Shown here: positions 13,802 to 22,545 of the stretch, piece after piece
Layout: each line of letters begins with the position of its first letter
Position numbering within the stretch: the stretch's first letter is position 1
Source: Geodermatophilaceae bacterium
GTDB taxonomy: Bacteria > Actinomycetota > Actinomycetes > Mycobacteriales > Geodermatophilaceae
Reading direction: 5' to 3'
Assembly: GCA_013695665.1 (NCBI GenBank)
Contig: JACDAB010000103.1
Location: 1-45,000 of the forward strand
DNA length: 45,000 bases
Position numbers and translations under genes: made by a program
Notes under the pieces: generated by a model
Databases searched by the model: none
The model's input: only the letters and a program-made list of their open reading frames with translations
Told to the model about the DNA's origin: nothing

Positions 13802-14641
13802 CTACATGTCCATACCGCCATTGACGCCCCAGACCTGGCCGGTGATGTACGCCGATGCATCGGCTGCCAGGAAATGGACGACCCGGGCGATTTCCTCGGG
13901 TCGGCACAACCGGCCCACCGGAATCTGCGATCGGATCTTGTCCAGTACCTTTTCCGGGACACTCTCCAGCATCTCGGTCGCCACGAAGCCCGGTGTCACC
14001 GTGTTCACCGTGATACCGACGCCGTCGTCGGTGAGTTTGCCCGCCCGCGCAAGGATGAAGGCAGCCTCTTTCGCGAGCGTCTTGGTCAGTCCGAGGATGC
14101 CGGCCTTGGAGGCGGCGTAGTTGGCCTGGCCGATGTTTCCGGTCTCCCCGATGACCGAGGAGACGAAGATAATGCGGCCGGTCCCCCGTTCAACCATGTG
14201 CTGCAGCGCCGGCTGAGCCATGTAGAACGAGCCCGACAGGTTCACCGCGAGAACGGTGTTCCAGTCCTGTACCGACATCTTCATAGCCATCTTGTCGATG
14301 GTGATCCCGGCGTTGTTGACCAGGATGTCGAGCCGGCCATGCGCGTCGAGAACCTCCTGGACCACCCGCTGACAGTCCTCGGGGCGGGAGACGTTGCCCT
14401 GATGGACAGTGGCGCGACCTCCGCTCGACGAGTCCTCCTCGAATTCCCTGAGGAACTGCTCGGCGCGTTCCCGGTTGCCGCTGTAGCCGGCGGCTACCGA
14501 TGCACCTTGGCTGGCCAGGCTCCGGCAGATCGCGGCGCCGATGCCACGGCTTCCGCCGGTCACCAGCGCGACCCGCCCCGCGAGCTTGTCACCGGCCATG
14601 CCTCGCGTTCGTTCCTCGGACTGCTCGTCCATGGCGTTCAT
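13802..14641 (-). CDS. phaB: acetoacetyl-CoA reductase / 3-oxoacyl reductase (SDR)
   Basis: A 279-residue classical SDR with VALVTGGSRGIGAAICRSLA, NNAGITIDKMAMKM, VSSVIGETGNIGQANYAASK and the C-terminus ITGQVWGVNGGMDM, a close match to the PhaB ending. PhaB reduces acetoacetyl-CoA with NADPH to (R)-3-hydroxybutyryl-CoA, the substrate of PHA synthase. FabG-like activity on acyl-ACP is the alternative, but placement next to phaC and the phasin favours PhaB. The start at 14641 is preceded by GGGAGGG seven bases upstream. This gives about 22 extra hydrophilic residues before the fold; an internal ATG at 14599 would give the usual length. A stretch of about 10 residues (LARAGKLTDDG) is inserted after the YxxxK helix relative to short FabG proteins. 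Confidence 0.88.
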   Translation of the reverse strand: MNAMDEQSEERTRGMAGDKLAGRVALVTGGSRGIGAAICRSLASQGASVAAGYSGNRERAEQFLREFEEDSSSGGRATVHQGNVSRPEDCQRVVQEVLDAHGRLDILVNNAGITIDKMAMKMSVQDWNTVLAVNLSGSFYMAQPALQHMVERGTGRIIFVSSVIGETGNIGQANYAASKAGILGLTKTLAKEAAFILARAGKLTDDGVGITVNTVTPGFVATEMLESVPEKVLDKIRSQIPVGRLCRPEEIARVVHFLAADASAYITGQVWGVNGGMDM

Positions 14642-14786
14642 TGGTGGTCCCTCCCAGGATTGCCGACAAGGTCGTCAACCACGACCGCGCTCGAGGCCCG
14701 TGGTCTCAGGGCCCCGATCCGCCGCACGGGGCGTCTGCCAATCCTGCCAGGTCCCGCCGAGGCCATGGCCCCCACAAGACAGGTCG

Positions 14787-14818
14787 CTAGACATTTCTAG
14801 CACGTCACGTAGTATGTC
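14787..14818 (+). promoter_or_regulatory. phasin promoter with embedded inverted repeats
   Basis: A sigma70-like promoter reads TAGACA (14788-14793), 16 bases, TAGTAT (14810-14815), predicting transcription from about 14822, some 34 bases before the phasin start. A perfect inverted repeat CTAGA-CATT-TCTAG (14787-14800) covers the -35 box. A second, GACAT (14790-14794) with ATGTC (14814-14818), brackets the whole promoter. A repressor bound here would block polymerase; the nearby XRE protein is the obvious candidate. Confidence 0.6.
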
Positions 14819-14855
14819 AATCACAGCTACCACCGATGAGCAGAGGAGACTGCAC

Positions 14856-15332
14856 ATGATTGTTCAGGACCGATACACCAGCACCGTCCGACAGGCCCAG
14901 GAGACCTGGTCCGGGCTCTTGGAGTCCGTGCTCGACAACCAGCAGAAGGCCTTCGGACACTCTGTCAGCCCGTTCGGGCTCGTCAACCCCAGCGCGGCGA
15001 TCGACCAGGTCTTCGACCTCTGGACCAAGACGCTCGAGGTTCAGCGCGAGGCGGCCAAGACGCTGGTCGGCGTCACCGTAACGGTCGGCGAGACGCTCCG
15101 CACCCAGGCTCAGTCGGTCGGCGAGATGGTGCGCGAGCAGACCGAGTCTGCCAATCGCGTCGCCCGGGAGCAGGTGGACGCGGTCAAGCAGGCCGCCGAG
15201 GAGCAGGCCGTCAGGAAGTACGCGGACCTGACGAAGGCGGAACTGCAGGACGCGCTCGACCGCCGCGACCTGCCCAAGACCGGCAACGTCGACGAGCTCC
15301 GCGCCCGACTGATCGAGGACGACCAGAAGTAG
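14856..15332 (+). CDS. phasin with C-terminal SAP-like motif
   Basis: A 158-residue protein. Residues about 1-115 are amphipathic helices rich in Gln, Glu, Val and Thr (VRQAQETWSGLLESVL, QVFDLWTKTLEVQREAAKTL, VGEMVREQTESANRVAREQV), as in granule-coating phasins. The last 37 residues (YADLTKAELQDALDRRDLP, TGNVDELRARLIEDD) fit the helix-extended-helix of SAP domains, which bind DNA in other proteins. Starting at ATG 14856 is supported by GAGGAG at 14843-14848 seven bases upstream; longer open frames upstream are not credible. It is divergent from phaB. The phasin part should coat PHA granules, and the tail may tether them to the nucleoid or to another partner, which is inference. Confidence 0.82.
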   Translation: MIVQDRYTSTVRQAQETWSGLLESVLDNQQKAFGHSVSPFGLVNPSAAIDQVFDLWTKTLEVQREAAKTLVGVTVTVGETLRTQAQSVGEMVREQTESANRVAREQVDAVKQAAEEQAVRKYADLTKAELQDALDRRDLPKTGNVDELRARLIEDDQK

Positions 15333-15686
15333 CGTTCGGATTGCTTCCACGCCACGCCGTGAACCGTTGCGGCACGCCGACACCTCCCGATAGGCGTTCG
15401 AACAACCCTTCGGAGGCGGTGTCGGGTGTCGCAGCGCGTCGCGGCGACCTGCGCCGATCCCTTCGAGCTGACGTCCATCGCCCGTCACCGGCCGGCGAGC
15501 CGGAGATCACAGGCCGGCCATCTGCATCAGCGTCGCCAGTGTCGCGCCGGGACCGTTCCCTGTGTGCTGGCCGAGGCCGGGCACTGACGACCAATCGCCA
15601 CCATGGTTGACGGTCGACATGATCGCGACCGGCGCAGAAGTGCGCACGCTGAAGTGCGTACCTGCCCGGATCGGTCTGTTCGATAG

Positions 15687-15833
15687 ATGCGCGGGTGGGG
15701 CTCCGTGCATGTCCTCCACGACCGAGTGACCGAGCCCAGGGACATCCTGTGGATGGACACGAGGAGCCACATCGCCTTGTATGACGTGCCCGACTACGTC
15801 GAGCCCGCCGCCCGCCGCCCAGAGGCTGGTTGA
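15687..15833 (+). pseudogene. C-terminal remnant of an alpha/beta hydrolase
   Basis: A 48-codon frame reads VHVLHDRVTEPRDILWMDTR followed by SHIALYDVPDYVEPAARRPE and a stop. The pattern 'HDRVT-P-DILWMDT-SH-YD-P-YVEPA' is the C-terminal end of a known group of alpha/beta hydrolases (dienelactone hydrolase-like), where the His of the SH pair is the catalytic base. Nothing upstream in this frame continues the fold: a TAG at 15684-15686 closes it. The rest of the gene is absent, so this is a degraded fragment. Confidence 0.55.
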
Positions 15834-15901
15834 GCACCTCGCAGCCGCTCGGGCCTGAGGGCGCTCGCGAGCGTGACCATTGAGCCGGTTGTCGCGCACG
15901 A

Positions 15902-15923
15902 AAACGTTCCCGCGGGAACGTTT
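15902..15923. repeat. 22-base perfect palindrome
   Basis: Perfectly self-complementary 22-base sequence centred between 15912 and 15913 with core GTTCCCGCGGGAAC flanked by AAAC and GTTT types. It lies in the gene-poor stretch. The same 16-base core (CGTTCCCGCGGGAACG) recurs in the palindrome at 41964-41987. It could be a protein-binding site, a cruciform or a terminator stem; there is no loop and no T-run. Confidence 0.85.
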
Positions 15924-16288
15924 CTGACGGTTCACAGGACGTGTGGCGCGACCACGACGAGGCGAGTCGTGGCCGCGGCGGGGGACCGACCGCGCGCCAA
16001 GGCCCACCGGCCGGGCGGCGGATCACTGCGCCGCTCCTGACCGGCAAGCGAACGGGGGGGTCAGCCGGTCGCGACGGCCATCCGCGCTCCCGAACGTCCT
16101 CCTGCCAGGCACCCACGGCCGCCCCGAACACCTGCTCCCGCCCACCCCCGACTGGGTGAGACGGATCGATTGCCGGCTCTGATCCGGCCACGAACACCAC
16201 CCGCGGCCGGCAACACCATTGATCACCGACCCCAACTCGGGAAGAGCTGGCGGTCACGCATCCCGACCGGCAGGCCGATGGTCAAGGT

Positions 16289-19111
16289 GTGCGGTGGCAA
16301 CTGGCGGGCGGAAAACGCGACAGCATTGGTCAGACGCTGACCGGGAGCCGGTCGGAGAACCACGACTCCGGCGTACCCGCTGCGCCGGCTGGCCCCACTT
16401 CCGGCGGTACGCCGATCGCAGCCGACGTCGAGGCGCTGCGGTCTGCCGGCTCCCACCCGATCCTGCGCTGCTTCCCCGAGGGCGCCATCATCGTGTTCGA
16501 CCACGACTTGCGCTACCTCAGTGCAGGAGGGCTGGGCCTGGCCGACGTTGGCCTGTCCCGGGAGATGCTCGAGGGCCACACGATCTTCGAGGTGTTCCCG
16601 CCCGAGGTCGTCGATGCCATCGAGCCGTTGTACCGGCTGGCGCTGGCCGGCCAGGAGTCCACGCTGGACGTGCCCTACCAGGACCGCATCTATTCAATGC
16701 GGCTCGGCCCACTGCGCGACACCGACGGCGCGATCATCGCCGGCATGGGGTTCACCCAGGACGTGACATCGGCCCGCCGGTCCGAGCGGGCGATGCGGGA
16801 GTCCGAAGACCGTTTCCGTTCGGCCTTCGACAACGCCCCGATCGGTATGGCGCTGATCGCCCTCGACGGTCGCTTCGAACAGGTCAACCAAGCCCTCTGC
16901 GAGCTCACCGGGTACGGCGACCGGCAGCTCCGGGAGCTCGCCATCACCGACATCACCCACCCCGATGACCTCGCCGAAGATCTGGCGGGCAGGACCCAGC
17001 TGCTCGCCGGCCGGGAGAGCACCTACCGGTTGGAGAAGCGCTACCTGACGGCCACGGGTGGGGTCGTCTGGGCAGCCAAGTCGGTGTCCCTCGTCTGCGG
17101 GGACGATGGTGCACCCCGCCACTTCATCGCCCAGATCCAGGACATCAGCGAGCGCAAGAAGCACGAGCAGGTCCTGTCCGCGGAACGGCGCCGGCTGCGT
17201 GACGCCCAGGCCATCGGTCATGTCGGATCGTGGGAGATGGACGTCACGGCCGGCACCGTCGAGTGGTCGGACACCCTGTTCGACCTGTACGGCCTCGACC
17301 CGGCGACGTTCGCTGGTGACTACGGGTCCGCGCTGGACTGCATCCACCCTGAGGATCGCGCCAAGGTCGACGCTGCGTCCATCAGGTGCCGGGACGGCGG
17401 TGAGCCGCTGTATGTGCGCTACCGCGTGACCCGAGCGGACAACGGTCAGCTGCGGTGGTTCGACGCCCGCGGCGAGGCCTGGTACGAGGGCGGGCAGCTC
17501 GTCCGCCTCACCGGAGCCGTCGCCGACGTGACCGACCAGGTCCTGGCCGAGGTTGCCGTGGCAGAGGCCAGAGACGCTGCGTTGGAGGCATCGCGGCACA
17601 AGTCGGCGTTCCTCGCGACAATGAGCCACGAGATCAGGACACCCATGAACGCCGTGATCGGCCTGACCGGGCTGCTGCTCGACAGCGACCTGGACCCGCA
17701 ACAACGAGATCTCGTGGAGACGGTCCGCGACAGCGGAGACGCCCTACTCGTCATCATCAGCGACATCCTCGACTTCTCCAAGATCGAGTCGGGGCAGCTG
17801 GAGCTGGAACAGCAGGCCTTCGACCTGTGGGAGTGCGTGGAAGGCTGCCTCGACCTCCTGGGTCCCTCGGCCACCGCGAAAGGGCTGGACCTGGTCGGCT
17901 ACGTCGGCGACAGCCCGCGCTGGGTGATCGGCGACGCGTCCCGACTGCGCCAGGTGCTGGTCAACCTGCTGAGCAACGCCATCAAGTTCACCAGGCGGGG
18001 GGACGTGCTGCTGGAAGTCACCCCGCAGGAATCGACCGCCACCGGAGTCCGCCTCCACATCGCCGTCACGGACACTGGGATCGGCATCCCCGCCGACAGG
18101 CTGCACCGGCTGTTCAAGTCCTTCAGCCAGGTCGACGCTTCCACGACCAGGGTGTACGGCGGGACGGGCTTGGGCCTGGCCATCAGCCACCGGCTGGTCG
18201 AAGCAATGGGAGGCGAGCTGGCGGTGACCAGCGCGGTGGACACCGGCTCGGTGTTCTCCTTCTCCCTGCTGGCGGGCCGCTGCGACGAGGTCCCGCCGGC
18301 AGGCAGCGAGCCGGCAGTCGACCTGCAGGGCAGGACGGCGCTCATCGTCGAGGACAACGCCACGAACCTGCGCACCCTGCGCCGCCAACTCGAGGACTGG
18401 GGCATGCGGTGCGCGAGCACCGATACCCCCGACGTTGCACTCGCGCTCGTCGCCGCCGGCGCCCGCTATGACGTCGCCCTCATCGACATGATCATGCCGG
18501 CCATGGACGGGCAGCAACTCGCGAGCGATCTGCACGAGCTGCCGGCCGGGGCGCGGTTGCCGATCGTCCTGCTCGCCAGCATGGGCCGGCCTGTCGAGCG
18601 CCCTGCGACCAGCGGCGTCGCCGCGACCCTGACCAAGCCGGTGAAGGCGACCGCCCTGCAGTCAGCGCTCATGACCGCGCTCTCCGGACCCGTGCTGGAG
18701 GTGCTGCCGGCACCCGTCCGGTCCCTCGCTGAACCCCTCCAGGCTCAGCGGCTCCGGATCCTGCTGGCCGAGGACAACGTGGTCAACCAGAAAGTCGGGC
18801 AGCTGATGCTCGACAAGTTGGGGCACCACGTCGACACGGTGGGCAACGGCTGGGAGGCGCTGCAGGCGGTGCTCCACCTGCCCTACGACGTGGTGCTGAT
18901 GGATGTGCAGATGCCGGAGATGGACGGCCTGGAGGCCACCCGCCGCATCCGCTCGGATCTCCCGATGCGACGCCAGCCTCGGATCGTGGCGATGACTGCC
19001 AGCGCTCTCGTCGAGGACCGGACGGCCTGCCGGGAGGCCGGCATGGACGACTACCTGGCCAAGCCGGTACGCGCCGCCGACCTCGCCGCCGTGCTCAACC
19101 ACCCCGCCTGA
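16289..19111 (+). CDS. hybrid sensor histidine kinase (PAS x3, HisKA, HATPase, REC x2)
   Basis: A 940-residue soluble-looking multidomain sensor. Three PAS-type regions occupy about residues 45-160, 170-295 and 300-430 (FRSAFDNAPIGMALIALDGR; AQIQDISERKKHEQV; VGSWEMDVTAGTVEWSDTLF). The dimerisation/phosphoacceptor domain has FLATMSHEIRTPMNAVIG with His447. The ATPase domain shows LLSNAIKFT, VTDTGIGIP and YGGTGLGLAIS. Two receiver domains follow, with Asp733 in ALIDMIMPAMDG and Asp872 in VLMDVQMPEMDG. No transmembrane helices are seen, so the signal is probably cytoplasmic. No Hpt domain and no DNA-binding partner are adjacent, so the output is unknown. The GTG start at 16289 has no clear ribosome site and the first 40 residues are low complexity, so a later start is possible. 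Confidence 0.92.
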   Translation: MRWQLAGGKRDSIGQTLTGSRSENHDSGVPAAPAGPTSGGTPIAADVEALRSAGSHPILRCFPEGAIIVFDHDLRYLSAGGLGLADVGLSREMLEGHTIFEVFPPEVVDAIEPLYRLALAGQESTLDVPYQDRIYSMRLGPLRDTDGAIIAGMGFTQDVTSARRSERAMRESEDRFRSAFDNAPIGMALIALDGRFEQVNQALCELTGYGDRQLRELAITDITHPDDLAEDLAGRTQLLAGRESTYRLEKRYLTATGGVVWAAKSVSLVCGDDGAPRHFIAQIQDISERKKHEQVLSAERRRLRDAQAIGHVGSWEMDVTAGTVEWSDTLFDLYGLDPATFAGDYGSALDCIHPEDRAKVDAASIRCRDGGEPLYVRYRVTRADNGQLRWFDARGEAWYEGGQLVRLTGAVADVTDQVLAEVAVAEARDAALEASRHKSAFLATMSHEIRTPMNAVIGLTGLLLDSDLDPQQRDLVETVRDSGDALLVIISDILDFSKIESGQLELEQQAFDLWECVEGCLDLLGPSATAKGLDLVGYVGDSPRWVIGDASRLRQVLVNLLSNAIKFTRRGDVLLEVTPQESTATGVRLHIAVTDTGIGIPADRLHRLFKSFSQVDASTTRVYGGTGLGLAISHRLVEAMGGELAVTSAVDTGSVFSFSLLAGRCDEVPPAGSEPAVDLQGRTALIVEDNATNLRTLRRQLEDWGMRCASTDTPDVALALVAAGARYDVALIDMIMPAMDGQQLASDLHELPAGARLPIVLLASMGRPVERPATSGVAATLTKPVKATALQSALMTALSGPVLEVLPAPVRSLAEPLQAQRLRILLAEDNVVNQKVGQLMLDKLGHHVDTVGNGWEALQAVLHLPYDVVLMDVQMPEMDGLEATRRIRSDLPMRRQPRIVAMTASALVEDRTACREAGMDDYLAKPVRAADLAAVLNHPA

Positions 19112-19153
19112 CCCGGGCCCGCGACCACTGCCCGACCCCGGCCGGCGTCCCTG

Positions 19154-20752
19154 CTACCCGGCCAGCCGGCGTACGGCGGTCGCCAGGCGGGTGAGAACCG
19201 CCAGCTCTGCCCGGAGCGGGACAAGGATCAGCTCCTCGGCAACCGCCCCGACCCGACGCGTCAGCTCCCGACCGGCGCGCCGGCGGCGCCGGGCCGCACC
19301 GGCGGCGATGAACGGCCGCGCCAGCACCCTGAGTGCAAGCCCGCCCACCAGACCACCGAACAGAAGCACCGTCGGCCAGGCGAACCCGCCCAGCGACGGC
19401 GGTTCCAGGTCGATCTGCACATACGCCAGCACGGCCAGCAGGCCGAGCCATACCAGCCCGACGACGGCCACGCCCAGCAGCACCCACTGCAGTGCACCGA
19501 CCGCCCGCCACCATCGCGGCGGCACCTGCATGCCGAGGTCGGCACCGCCGACTGCGCGATCCAATGCGTCGGGGACCTCCTCGACCCGGCGGCGGGCGGC
19601 ACCGCGCAGCAGCCCGGGCCAGGGTTCTGGCAACTGCGCCGAGGCGATGTCGGCAACCTGGCGTACGGCGGTGTCCACGCCGGCCCGGGAGATCGCCGAA
19701 CCGGCCGGGAGTGACGTGCGCCCCAGCACCTGATCGGCAGATCCCGCACCCGGCGAGCGGCCGATGCCGAGGCGCCGAAGCGGGTCGGGTCGCAGCTTCG
19801 ACAGCCACCGCAGCGGCGGCCAACCCACAGCGGCGACACCTCGACGCTGATGCGCCCGGGTGACCGCGTCCAGCACGGCCGGTACGCCGGCTGCACGCTC
19901 CAGCGCCGAGCGCAGCCGCGACGCCTCCGCCCGGAGATCAGGTTCCGAGCGCTGCACCGGGGCCAGGGGCACGATCCGAGCGGCCAGGTCGGTCAGGTCG
20001 GCCGATATCCGGTCTGTCCGGGCCCGGTGCTCGGCGACGGTCGCTGCCAGGAACGCCCGCAACGGGTCGGCGCCCCCGGGACGCAGCGCCGACGTGGCCA
20101 GGACGGGCACCCCACTGAGGCCGTCCTCGGACAGCAGCCGACCAAGGTCACTCACGCACGCCGCCACCGCGTCGGGTGTCAGCAGGTCGGCCTGATTGAG
20201 CACCACGACCATCACCTCGCGGTGTGCGGCGAGCGGGCGGAGGTAGCGGTCGTGCACCGCGGCGTCGGCGTACTTCTGCGGGTCGAGGACCCAGACGAAG
20301 GCATCGACGAGCCGGATCATCCGGTCCACCTCAACCCGGTGCGAGGCCTCGGTGGAATCGTGGTCGGGCAGGTCGAGCAGGACCAGGCCGGCCAGATCGG
20401 GCAGGTGGTGCGCCTCGCCGTGCTGGCGCTGCCCGACCTCGAGCCAGTCCAGCAAGCCCGCCGCCCCGTCTGCACCGATGACGCACGCCTGGGTGGTGCT
20501 GGTGGTCGGTCGTCGTACGCCGACAGCGGCCAGCGGCGCACCAGCGATGGTGTTGAACAGCGAGGACTTGCCGCTACCGGTAGCGCCGGCCAGGGCGACG
20601 ACGGTGTGCTCACCGGACAGCCGCAGCCGTGTCCCGGCCCGGTCCGACACGCGTCGAGCGTCCTCGATCAACTCCCCCGGTAGCCGGCCGCTACCGAGGT
20701 CGATCACCGCACCGAGGGCGTCCAGGCGCCCGGTCAGGTCCCCAGCGCTCAC
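19154..20752 (-). CDS. dynamin-like/YfjP-type GTPase with C-terminal membrane helices (partner A)
   Basis: A 532-residue GTPase with complete nucleotide motifs: G1 GATGSGKSS, G2 region RRPTTSTTQ, G3 DLPDHDS and G4 LNQADLL. After a helical middle region, two hydrophobic helices occur at about residues 420-475 (WVLLGVAVVGLVWLGLLAVL and PTVLLFGGLVGGLALRVLA), followed by a basic stretch. This layout fits bacterial dynamin-like or Era-like membrane GTPases that work in pairs; Streptomyces DynA/DynB at the sporulation septum is one described example. Its ATG overlaps the stop of the partner gene by four bases, implying coupled synthesis of a hetero-complex. It converges on the histidine kinase with 42 bases between. 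The exact cellular role is not visible. Confidence 0.82.
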   Translation of the reverse strand: MSAGDLTGRLDALGAVIDLGSGRLPGELIEDARRVSDRAGTRLRLSGEHTVVALAGATGSGKSSLFNTIAGAPLAAVGVRRPTTSTTQACVIGADGAAGLLDWLEVGQRQHGEAHHLPDLAGLVLLDLPDHDSTEASHRVEVDRMIRLVDAFVWVLDPQKYADAAVHDRYLRPLAAHREVMVVVLNQADLLTPDAVAACVSDLGRLLSEDGLSGVPVLATSALRPGGADPLRAFLAATVAEHRARTDRISADLTDLAARIVPLAPVQRSEPDLRAEASRLRSALERAAGVPAVLDAVTRAHQRRGVAAVGWPPLRWLSKLRPDPLRRLGIGRSPGAGSADQVLGRTSLPAGSAISRAGVDTAVRQVADIASAQLPEPWPGLLRGAARRRVEEVPDALDRAVGGADLGMQVPPRWWRAVGALQWVLLGVAVVGLVWLGLLAVLAYVQIDLEPPSLGGFAWPTVLLFGGLVGGLALRVLARPFIAAGAARRRRRAGRELTRRVGAVAEELILVPLRAELAVLTRLATAVRRLAG

Positions 20753-22443
20753 CGATGCGCCGCCACGGCCGAGGCCACCCGCTCGACCGCGGCCCGCAAC
20801 TGCCCGCCCTCGACGGGACCGACCCCCGCCCCGAGCACGTCCGCATAGCGGGCGGCGTCGCGAGCCAGCAGCGCTTCGACCTGGCTCAGTAGCTCCTCGC
20901 GAGCCTGCCGGGCCAGCCCGCGCACTGCCTGCTCCCCGAACATCGCCTCGAGCACCTTCTGGCTGGCCACGCTGGTCCCACCGGCTACGGCGAACTCGGC
21001 GCCGGTGACCCCGCCGGTCTGGGCGAAGACCGCGAGCATGACCACCAGCCCCGCGCCGTTCACGCCGTACGACGCGATCCGGGCACCCGATCGCTTGGAT
21101 GCGCCCTCGGTCCGCACCAGCTCCAGCACGTAGCCCTGCCAGTCACGCACCAGCGTCTCGACGCGCTCACCCAACCCGGCAGCCGGTCTGGCCAGTTCGT
21201 CGACGAGCAGTGGGGCACCGCCCGGATGCCGCGCCCAGCAGGCGTAGGCGGATTCGGCGGCATCCTCGGTGGCGGCACGGACGACCGTCACCAGGCCGGA
21301 CTCCAAGGCCTCCTCCAGCTCATCGATCGGCCCGCCGCGCCCGGTGACGGCCGCGGTGATGCGGTCGCGCAGCCGCCCGATCCTGCTCTCCAGCCGCCGC
21401 AGCAGCTCACCGGTTCCCACCACGTCCTGCCAGCGGGCCAGCACCTCACCCCGCAGCAGGGCACCGTCTCGAATGGCCTCATCCACCCGCCCCAGCGCCG
21501 TGCCGTAGGACGCGCTCACACAGGACTCCAGCTGCCCTCGAACTGCCTGCTGCTCGTCGGCGGCTGCGGCCAGGGCCTGCGTACGCGGCGCCAGGCTGGC
21601 CAGCGCACCGTCGAGGGTGTGCCGCACGACGGCCGCCCGAGCCCCGGCGTCCGCGGTCAGCCCGGTCAGCCAGGTGCGGATCGGGGCGATCGCCGGCTCG
21701 CCGAGGCGACCGTCGACGAGGGGCACCTCGGGTACGACGAACAGCGGCGCACCACCGAGCCCGCGGGCGGTGAGCATCGCCGCCAGGTGCCCCCCGACGT
21801 CGTTCATGGCTGCGGGCGGGCAGCGGTCCAGCACGACCGCGATCGCGGTCCCGCGCTCACGGGCTGTGTGCAACAGCTGCCACGGGACGGCGTCGGCGTA
21901 CCGCGCCGCCGTGGTCAGGAACACCCACAGGTCCGCCGCGGCGAGCAGCGTGCCGGCCAGCTCGCGGTTGGCGCTGACCACCGAGTCGATGTCCGGTGCA
22001 TCCAGCAGCGCCAGCCCCGGACCGACTCCTGGGTGCAGCACTATCCGCAACCCGCCGAGGTCACCCGGACCGCTGGTGCGGGGAAGCCCAGGCAGGATCC
22101 TTCCGTCGGTGAACCAGCCGGCATCGGCCGGGTGGCAGATGCACACCGGGCCCCTCGTGGTGGGGCGGAGCACCCCTGCCGCACTCACGTCGGCACCGAT
22201 CAGTGAGTTGATCAGCGTCGACTTCCCCGCGCCGGTCGACCCACCGACCACAGCCAGCAGGGGCGCATCGAGGCGCCGCAGCCGCGGCAGGAGGTAGTCC
22301 TCGAGCTGTCCGAGGAGTTCGCGCCGGTCTCGCTCGGCGGCCCAGGCAGACGCCGAAGCCAGCGGAAACGCCGCATGCCGGGTCAGTTCGAGGAGATCGG
22401 AGACCGCCTCGAGCAATACCTGCGCTGGTGACTGCACGGGCAC
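20749..22443 (-). CDS. dynamin-like GTPase (partner B)
   Basis: A 564-residue protein with P-loop GGSTGAGKS, RPTTRGPV for the switch region and G3 LLDAPDIDS. The G4 position reads VVLDRCPP where N/TKxD is expected, so guanine recognition may be altered or degenerate. A hydrophobic stretch near residues 465-500 (GVNGAGLVVMLAVFAQTGGV) resembles the membrane-inserting paddle of dynamins, and the flanking regions are helical. GTG 22443 is preferred as the start because AAGG precedes it at normal spacing and the fold begins there; GTG 22488 would add 15 unlike residues. It is the upstream member of the overlapping pair. Membrane remodelling at division or under stress is the usual role of such pairs. 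Confidence 0.8.
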   Translation of the reverse strand: MPVQSPAQVLLEAVSDLLELTRHAAFPLASASAWAAERDRRELLGQLEDYLLPRLRRLDAPLLAVVGGSTGAGKSTLINSLIGADVSAAGVLRPTTRGPVCICHPADAGWFTDGRILPGLPRTSGPGDLGGLRIVLHPGVGPGLALLDAPDIDSVVSANRELAGTLLAAADLWVFLTTAARYADAVPWQLLHTARERGTAIAVVLDRCPPAAMNDVGGHLAAMLTARGLGGAPLFVVPEVPLVDGRLGEPAIAPIRTWLTGLTADAGARAAVVRHTLDGALASLAPRTQALAAAADEQQAVRGQLESCVSASYGTALGRVDEAIRDGALLRGEVLARWQDVVGTGELLRRLESRIGRLRDRITAAVTGRGGPIDELEEALESGLVTVVRAATEDAAESAYACWARHPGGAPLLVDELARPAAGLGERVETLVRDWQGYVLELVRTEGASKRSGARIASYGVNGAGLVVMLAVFAQTGGVTGAEFAVAGGTSVASQKVLEAMFGEQAVRGLARQAREELLSQVEALLARDAARYADVLGAGVGPVEGGQLRAAVERVASAVAAHR

Positions 22444-22545
22444 AGCCTGCCTTATGCGGCAGACGGCTTCCCGGCCCCTGGACGCCACCGGCCGGCTCGC
22501 TCACTCTCCACCGCGAACCTTGCAGTCTCTCGGTCGGAGATCACC

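Larger units (their letters stand above)
15333..16288. other. gene-poor stretch between phasin and histidine kinase
   Basis: No intact gene is supported. The stretch contains the tail of a decayed hydrolase gene (15687-15833) and a 22-base perfect palindrome (15902-15923), both listed separately. A minus-strand open frame ending at 15507 has a tidy C-terminal stretch (THFSVRTSAPVAIMSTVNHG) but no convincing N-terminus, and it is partly antisense to the hydrolase remnant. Confidence 0.5.

Noticed and set aside
15507-16007. Minus-strand frame with a tidy C-terminus (THFSVRTSAPVAIMSTVNHG)
   Set aside because: The N-terminal half is Arg-rich noise, no start or ribosome site stands out, and part is antisense to the recognised hydrolase remnant.
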